Shown here: positions 59,461 to 64,000 of the stretch, piece by piece | How positions within the stretch are numbered: the first letter of the stretch is position 1 | How the letters are laid out: every line of letters begins with the position of its first letter | Assembly: GCA_011800805.1 (NCBI GenBank) | Contig: MPNW01000622.1 | Span: 36,312-100,311 of the forward strand | Direction: 5' to 3' | DNA length: 64,000 nt | Source of the DNA: Hirudo medicinalis | Lineage: Eukaryota; Annelida; Clitellata; Hirudinida; Hirudinidae | Program-made: the position numbers and the translations under genes | Notes under the pieces: model-generated | Told to the model about the DNA's origin: nothing | Database searches by the model: none | What the model saw: the letters and a program-made list of their open reading frames with translations, nothing else

Positions 59461-60780
59461 CCCATGTCACGAGATCGGGCGATGCAGTCATGGGATAATG
59501 ATCGCAAGCAATTAAAGTATGAATACCAGAGGAGTTTTTGAAATATTACCCAGTTATTGGCAATAACAATAATAATTGCAATTCATATATTATTTATGAC
59601 CCACCAAAATGGTTGCCACGAATATTGATGAGTGGGTCGCATTTTCAGAATAATTCCAAGACAATGAATAAGATAGTAATTCTATGGTTGATTTGATTTC
59701 TCAAAAGCTGGGTTTGGCCAACCTTGAATTGGTTCCCTTGAGTGGATGAGCAAGAGAAAAATGAGGGGAGATTGTTTGTAGTGATGCTTATCCAATGGAG
59801 AAAGAACTTCATTCTGCTAGGGTTTATCGTAACAAATGCATCCTTGGTAAGATTTGTTAGCCAAACTCTTGTAACCATGGTTTTATATTCCTAATGAGGT
59901 GGTTTAGTAGGGATTTTCTGTGTTTGAAATTGAAAATTCTAGCTTGATGGTTATGATCTGATGATTTCTATGAAATGAACGTGACTAGTTGCTACTGATG
60001 ATGCAATGCTGTGGTACTTACTACTGTACTTATTAGTGTATTTACTGTGTAGTTGTTGATGCAGCGGACTAAATAAGCCGTGGTTTGTGATACAATATAT
60101 AACATATGGTGAGAAGAAACAACCCTGCCTTTGTGTACCTTTCATTTTGGAATGACCAAAAAGTTTGGTTCAAAAAATGATTTCCATATACTGGCTTGGA
60201 ATTTCCATATTGTATTGGAATATTGGAAAAAATACTTTTTCCATTCAGTCAGGCAAAAATGTCATCAGCTGATTTGTTTGGCTCAAAAACAACAAAAACA
60301 AACATATAACATATGAAAAGTTGATGAAAAATAATAAAACAAAAAATGGACACTCGTCCAAATAAGTCTCTTCAGTTTTGACAAAGCAAACATTCAATTG
60401 AATACTTATTGCAAGGAGAAGATAAGGCTCAGACACACGTACTCCATACTGACTGGCTCAATTCAAAAGCACCAAACTTACAAAAGAAAAGGTACTTGAT
60501 AACATCAAGAAGCCTCACAATAAAAATAAAAAAAACAATTTCAAGCAGGAATTTCATGGAAATTTCAAATTATTTTCGTGCCATTCCAATTTCCAATGAT
60601 TGCTCCTGGCAATCGCCAGCAAATGCAAAAAGGCAGACGGAGTGACGAGCAAAATGATGTAAAACGAATAAAAATACCGCACACAAAAATCCAAACATCG
60701 GTAATTCTCAACTTCAAATGCAGTTCGATTAAACCAAATAACGTGAACAGAGACTAATTATAAAATAAACAATCTTTGTC
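59461..60780. other. intergenic, AT-rich, nothing recognised
   Basis: Between the short ORF and the 3' end of the Jun gene I see no supported exon, RNA gene or transposon. The Jun 3' UTR must lie in its right part (below 60781 on the minus strand). Confidence 0.5.
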
Positions 60781-62468
60781 TCATGTGAAGGGGGGCACTA
60801 CGTCACTGGAATTGTAGGCACTGGAAGACAAAATGCGGCAACCCTTGGAGACGTGCACGTTTATGGCCGCCTTCAGCCTATCAATGTCCCTTCTAAGGGT
60901 TGCTGCCTTAGTGGACAGGCTAGAATTCTTCTCCTTGAGGAAGTTCACCCTTGTTTCCAGCTGCTTGATCCTCTCAACCTTCTTCATCTGGCACTTCTGG
61001 GCTGCCAGTCGATTCTTTGCTCTCTTCCTCTCGAGCCTCAGCTTTTCCTGTTCCTCCATGTCGAGTGTTGCAAACTCACCTGTCATTTGGAAAAAAACAG
61101 CAATTTAGCAATTTGGTGGATAATGATCGAACGTAATAATTATGTAAATTATTTAAGTGTAATCCTAAGTGTATTAAGCATAACTTAATAAATGTTTTTC
61201 AATAATATAAACATAATATAATATGAACCAGAGAATTAATATGTAACACTCATATTTGTTAGAAAATTTTGTACAATCTTTATATTGAATCATTCTTGCA
61301 CATTTCACTGAAGCAGAAAATCAAATGAATGTTTGCTTTGCAGGTCTATTATAACAGACTGGTCTAATTAGAGCTGAAACAATTGCAATCTGTGTAAGTT
61401 TACATGTTGAATCTTGGAAGGGTAATTACTAAATATACAACATGCATAAATAAAATATGTCCAGGTGATAAACATTACATTTGTAACATTAAATTAATTT
61501 GTTGAGGTTTGGCAAAAGTCTGACGCAATGACCTTAATAATAATAATAATCTTATCATTTCATATTTCACAGCACAAAATAAAAACCATGGTAGCATTGA
61601 GCATAAAATTATCTGAAAACTGGAACCAAAATGCCAAAACTATCTCACCAGCAACAGCTCTGGAATGCACAGCCACATCTGAACCACATGGAGAACCAAT
61701 GCTGCTAGGCGTTAGACTGCCCAGGGACTGTGAAGCCATCTTGGAAAGATTTCTCTTCTGACCAGCGGAAGAGAACGAAGTCGACGGCAGAGATCCAACG
61801 ACGACTTCGTCATTGGAAGAACTGACGAACATTTGGCCGACGTTCGAGAAGTTGGAATGGGAGGAGGACTGAGCATTTTGCCAACTGTCTTCGACCATCG
61901 TGGGATAGGAGCTGAGCGGAACGAATGGCGGTTCGTAAACATTGGAATTTAGCTGACTGAAATTGGGCTTCTGATCGACCTGGCTGGCGGAAAAAACGGA
62001 AGACTTGGAGTCGTTATAAAACCAGGTCTGTCCGTAACACGAAGTGGTTAGAGGATCGGTCCTTTTTTCTTCGAGATGCTGCGTAGTTTCAACGTACTTG
62101 GCCACGGAGGAAGCCGGCGGACCGTGCTGTCGGTAAATTTCTTCCAGGGCCTGGGAGAAGCCCCTGACATATGCTTCTTGCTCTTCTGTGACATTTTTCG
62201 GGAATAAAATCTGGGTCGGAGTCGGCGTCGATTGGGGAGCTTCGTCTGTAAGTTTCGACTGACTGGGAAATTCGGCAAATGACGAGAAGTTTTGCTGTTT
62301 TCTTGGCTCCAGGTCGTTCAGACTGAGGCCAACCCTCGTTCGGTCCCTTAGGGTCAAGTTGGACATGTCCTGGCTCCCAAAGGAATCATCGTTGCTGGCG
62401 CCGGGGAAATCCGGCGAGTTTGTTTTCCTGTTTCCGATCATTGATGGCAAGTTCTGGACGACAATCAT
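60781..62468 (-). CDS. jun: Jun family bZIP transcription factor (AP-1)
   Basis: Two exons, 62468-61649 and 61079-60781, phase-1 junction, 372 residues. Residues about 81-115 carry the Jun-specific block STPTPTQILFPKNVTEEQEA then RGFSQALEEIYRQH, near identical to TPTPTQFLCPKNVT...GF..AL.E in c-Jun. Residues 281-345 are the bZIP: MEEQEKLRLERKRAKNRLAA, QKCQMKKVERIKQLETRV, then a zipper with five heptad leucines and the final His as in c-Jun (L7L7L7L7L7H). It ends HVSKGCRI.... Jun dimerises, typically with Fos, and binds TGA(C/G)TCA or TGACGTCA sites. Unusual points are the basic region AAQKCQ where AASKCR is expected (invariant Arg changed to Gln304), no obvious delta/JNK-docking segment near the N-terminus, and an intron just before the bZIP. 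Confidence 0.93.
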
Positions 62469-62801
62469 GTCTCGAACATTAAAAAGGTCTCTCGCTATTC
62501 AATTAAAAATCCTCCTTTCTGACTCCGTCCAATCAATCGATTATTCGGCTTACGTGATGTTCGAGCGACGTTTATGAATAAGAAATTCGTCCTGGGATAA
62601 GTCAAAGAGTCGTTATCATCCGATTAATGAGCTAGAACCAGTCTACCGAGTTCTACAACTCGGAATCCAAAGCGTTCGGCACTGTCAACAGGACGGTGTG
62701 GGCAGGCCTACTCACCTTTTAAACAGAATCGTATTTCCGTCGGGAGAAAGAACTTACAACTTTTCTAAAAATACTTCTTTGGGAATTCCTCGCTCGAGAT
62801 C

Positions 62802-62897
62802 ATTGGTCGCTCGAAGCACGCACATAAGTTCTGCCGACCAATGAGAGGAGAGCTGGAGGATAAAAATATGACAACAGAGTTATCCTCGATGATGTCA
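62802..62897 (-). promoter_or_regulatory. jun promoter elements: TGACATCA and two CCAAT boxes
   Basis: Upstream of jun on the minus strand: TGACATCA (62897-62890), identical to the proximal jun1 TRE of vertebrate JUN promoters, followed by CCAAT-type boxes in opposite orientations at 62842-62838 (ATTGG) and 62806-62802 (CCAAT). A consensus donor AAAAG|GTGAGTA at 62715 suggests a possible 5'-UTR intron. Confidence 0.45.
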
Positions 62898-63262
62898 TCA
62901 GGTGATTCACAAATATTATAATGAGGAGGAAATAATTATCATATTAACACGACGCCGATTTAATTTTAACTCTCTCCTCTTTTCGTGTCAAATTTTGTGT
63001 GGCATATTTTTTTATGAACTTCCCGTTTTTTGATCGCAGACCTGGCAATGACTAAGCTAAAAATTGTTGTATACTTAAAGTGCTTTTTTGAATGGTTATT
63101 TTATTTATAAAAAAAAAACAAAAAAACAACAACACTTGCATTACTTTGTTCTAAGTAAATTTCATAAAATAAATATCCACGAACAATTTCCAATTTATCC
63201 AGCATTAAAAATATAACCATTCGCTTCGCATTTCGTTTTTAACTTTGCGAGTGCTTGTTTCG

Positions 63263-63442
63263 ATGGCTGCCTTTTACTGTAAGTTATTTCACTGCTTTTA
63301 CAAAGTTGAATAGTGAATTGACTTGACTTGAAATACAAGATACTTTAATTTTTTTTCTTCAGATCATGAGACAGCAACGAACGGAGGAAAACATTTTCTC
63401 GTAAAAAGTCCGGCTCGTCTGCCTTTCTTTAAGATGCAGTGA
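63263..63442 (+). CDS. candidate spliced microprotein gene (31 aa)
   Basis: ATGGCTGCCTTTTACT (63263-63278) in good start context, strong donor GTAAGT, an 84-nt intron with a polypyrimidine tract and TTCAG, then 63363-63442. The product begins MAAFYYHETATNGGK, ends ARLPFFKMQ, and has an AATAAA 43 nt after the stop (63485-63490). The layout (start, intron, short ORF, polyA signal within about 230 bp) looks like a real tiny gene. The family is not recognised. Alternatively these are 5' exons of the gene that starts at 63540. Confidence 0.4.
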
Positions 63443-63539
63443 CGCATCTGAGAGACTGCTCGAGTGATTCATTTTTATGAAATGAATAAATTCATCAGCC
63501 ATATTGTTTAATACATTTTAAGACATCGGATAAAAAAAA

Positions 63540-63882
63540 ATGGATGGAAGTAACAATTCAGAAGAAATCTCGCAAACTCCACCAAAAATACACTGCACCC
63601 TCCCTCCATTGCTGCTCAAACAAAGCCACCCTGCATCCATACCCATCAAAGTAACTGGCAGACCCAGCCCCAGGCTGGAGTGGCTTGTGAAAGGGGTCTC
63701 GGCCGATCAATGTCCAGGATGCAAGGTGTCTACGGGACCGGGCCGAAGGTCTCACCCCGATGAAATCCTGACGGTTCTGGAAATTTCGAGTGTTGATCAG
63801 ACCCTGGAAGGAGGCATCGAGCTGGTGGCCGTCAACGATCAAGGGACGGACAGATTCGTGGTTCCACTGAAAACTTACAGAT
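63540..63882 (+). CDS. Ig-like (I-set type) domain protein, first exon, partial
   Basis: The open frame from ATG 63540 encodes one Ig-like fold: IPIKVTGRPSPRLEWLVKG (strands B-C with the core Trp), ILTVLEISSVDQTLEGGIEL (E-F), VAVNDQGTDRFVVPL (F-G, with NxxG). The disulfide cysteines are not at the usual places (IELVAVN instead of YxCxAxN), as in many intracellular muscle-type I-set domains. There is no signal peptide, so the product is probably cytoplasmic. A donor AT|GTGGGT at 63883 is plausible, and the gene continues beyond the window. Confidence 0.5.
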
Positions 63883-64000
63883 GTGGGTTTAGTTGGTGAC
63901 TCAATCTCTTCTAAATTTAGATTTCTCAGTATGAGCTGAACATTCTTGACATATTTCTATCGCTGCTTCTCATTGTTTTGATGGCAGTTATCTTTTTTTT

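Noticed and set aside
61528..61761. Plus-strand 77-residue frame opposite jun
   Set aside because: Antisense of jun exon 1 and its intron, with no family signature.

Overview
The window is animal (metazoan) nuclear DNA, probably from an AT-rich, repeat-rich invertebrate. It has spliced genes with GT-AG introns, a Jun-type bZIP gene, a SPATA2/tamozhennic-type gene and extracellular WSC/F-type-lectin/EGF proteins. It also carries LINE, hAT and Merlin-like elements, abundant trinucleotide microsatellites and assembly gaps. The species cannot be named from the sequence. All exon structures below were built by hand from reading frames, splice signals and comparison between paralogues.

Region 1 (1-0.9 kb, minus): the 3' part of an ankyrin-repeat gene. 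Region 2 (about 3.7-38.1 kb, minus): the main find, three tandem paralogous genes A (4.07-14.99 kb), B (21.88-33.02 kb) and C (33.39-38.10 kb). Each has 10-11 exons with conserved boundaries and phases. Each encodes a roughly 510-residue predicted type I membrane protein in this order: signal peptide, F-type lectin (fucolectin-like) domain, two WSC domains, three EGF-type modules, one transmembrane helix, very short tail. The exon sums stay in frame in all three (512, 508 and 512 codons including stop). Introns of A and B are swollen with LINEs, hAT, Merlin-like and TIR elements, and C is compact. The signal-peptide exon and its 5' flank form a near-identical 125-bp block that sits at every nearby contig edge, so the local assembly order is suspect.

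Region 3 (39-52 kb): no convincing protein-coding gene. It is a microsatellite-rich stretch with one palindromic element, a candidate first exon near 39.57 kb and a possible enhancer near 49.1-49.3 kb. Region 4 (52-64 kb): compact gene cluster with a predicted N-myristoylated polybasic 829-residue protein of unknown family (plus), a SPATA2/tamozhennic PUB-type protein (plus), a Jun homologue (minus), a tiny spliced ORF (plus) and the start of an Ig-like-domain protein (plus) that runs off the window.

The tandem receptor-like genes probably act at the cell surface in carbohydrate or matrix recognition, although the canonical fucose-binding motif is not visible. Region 4 combines an NF-kB/ubiquitin-type adaptor and an AP-1 factor, but nothing in the sequence shows that they are functionally linked.
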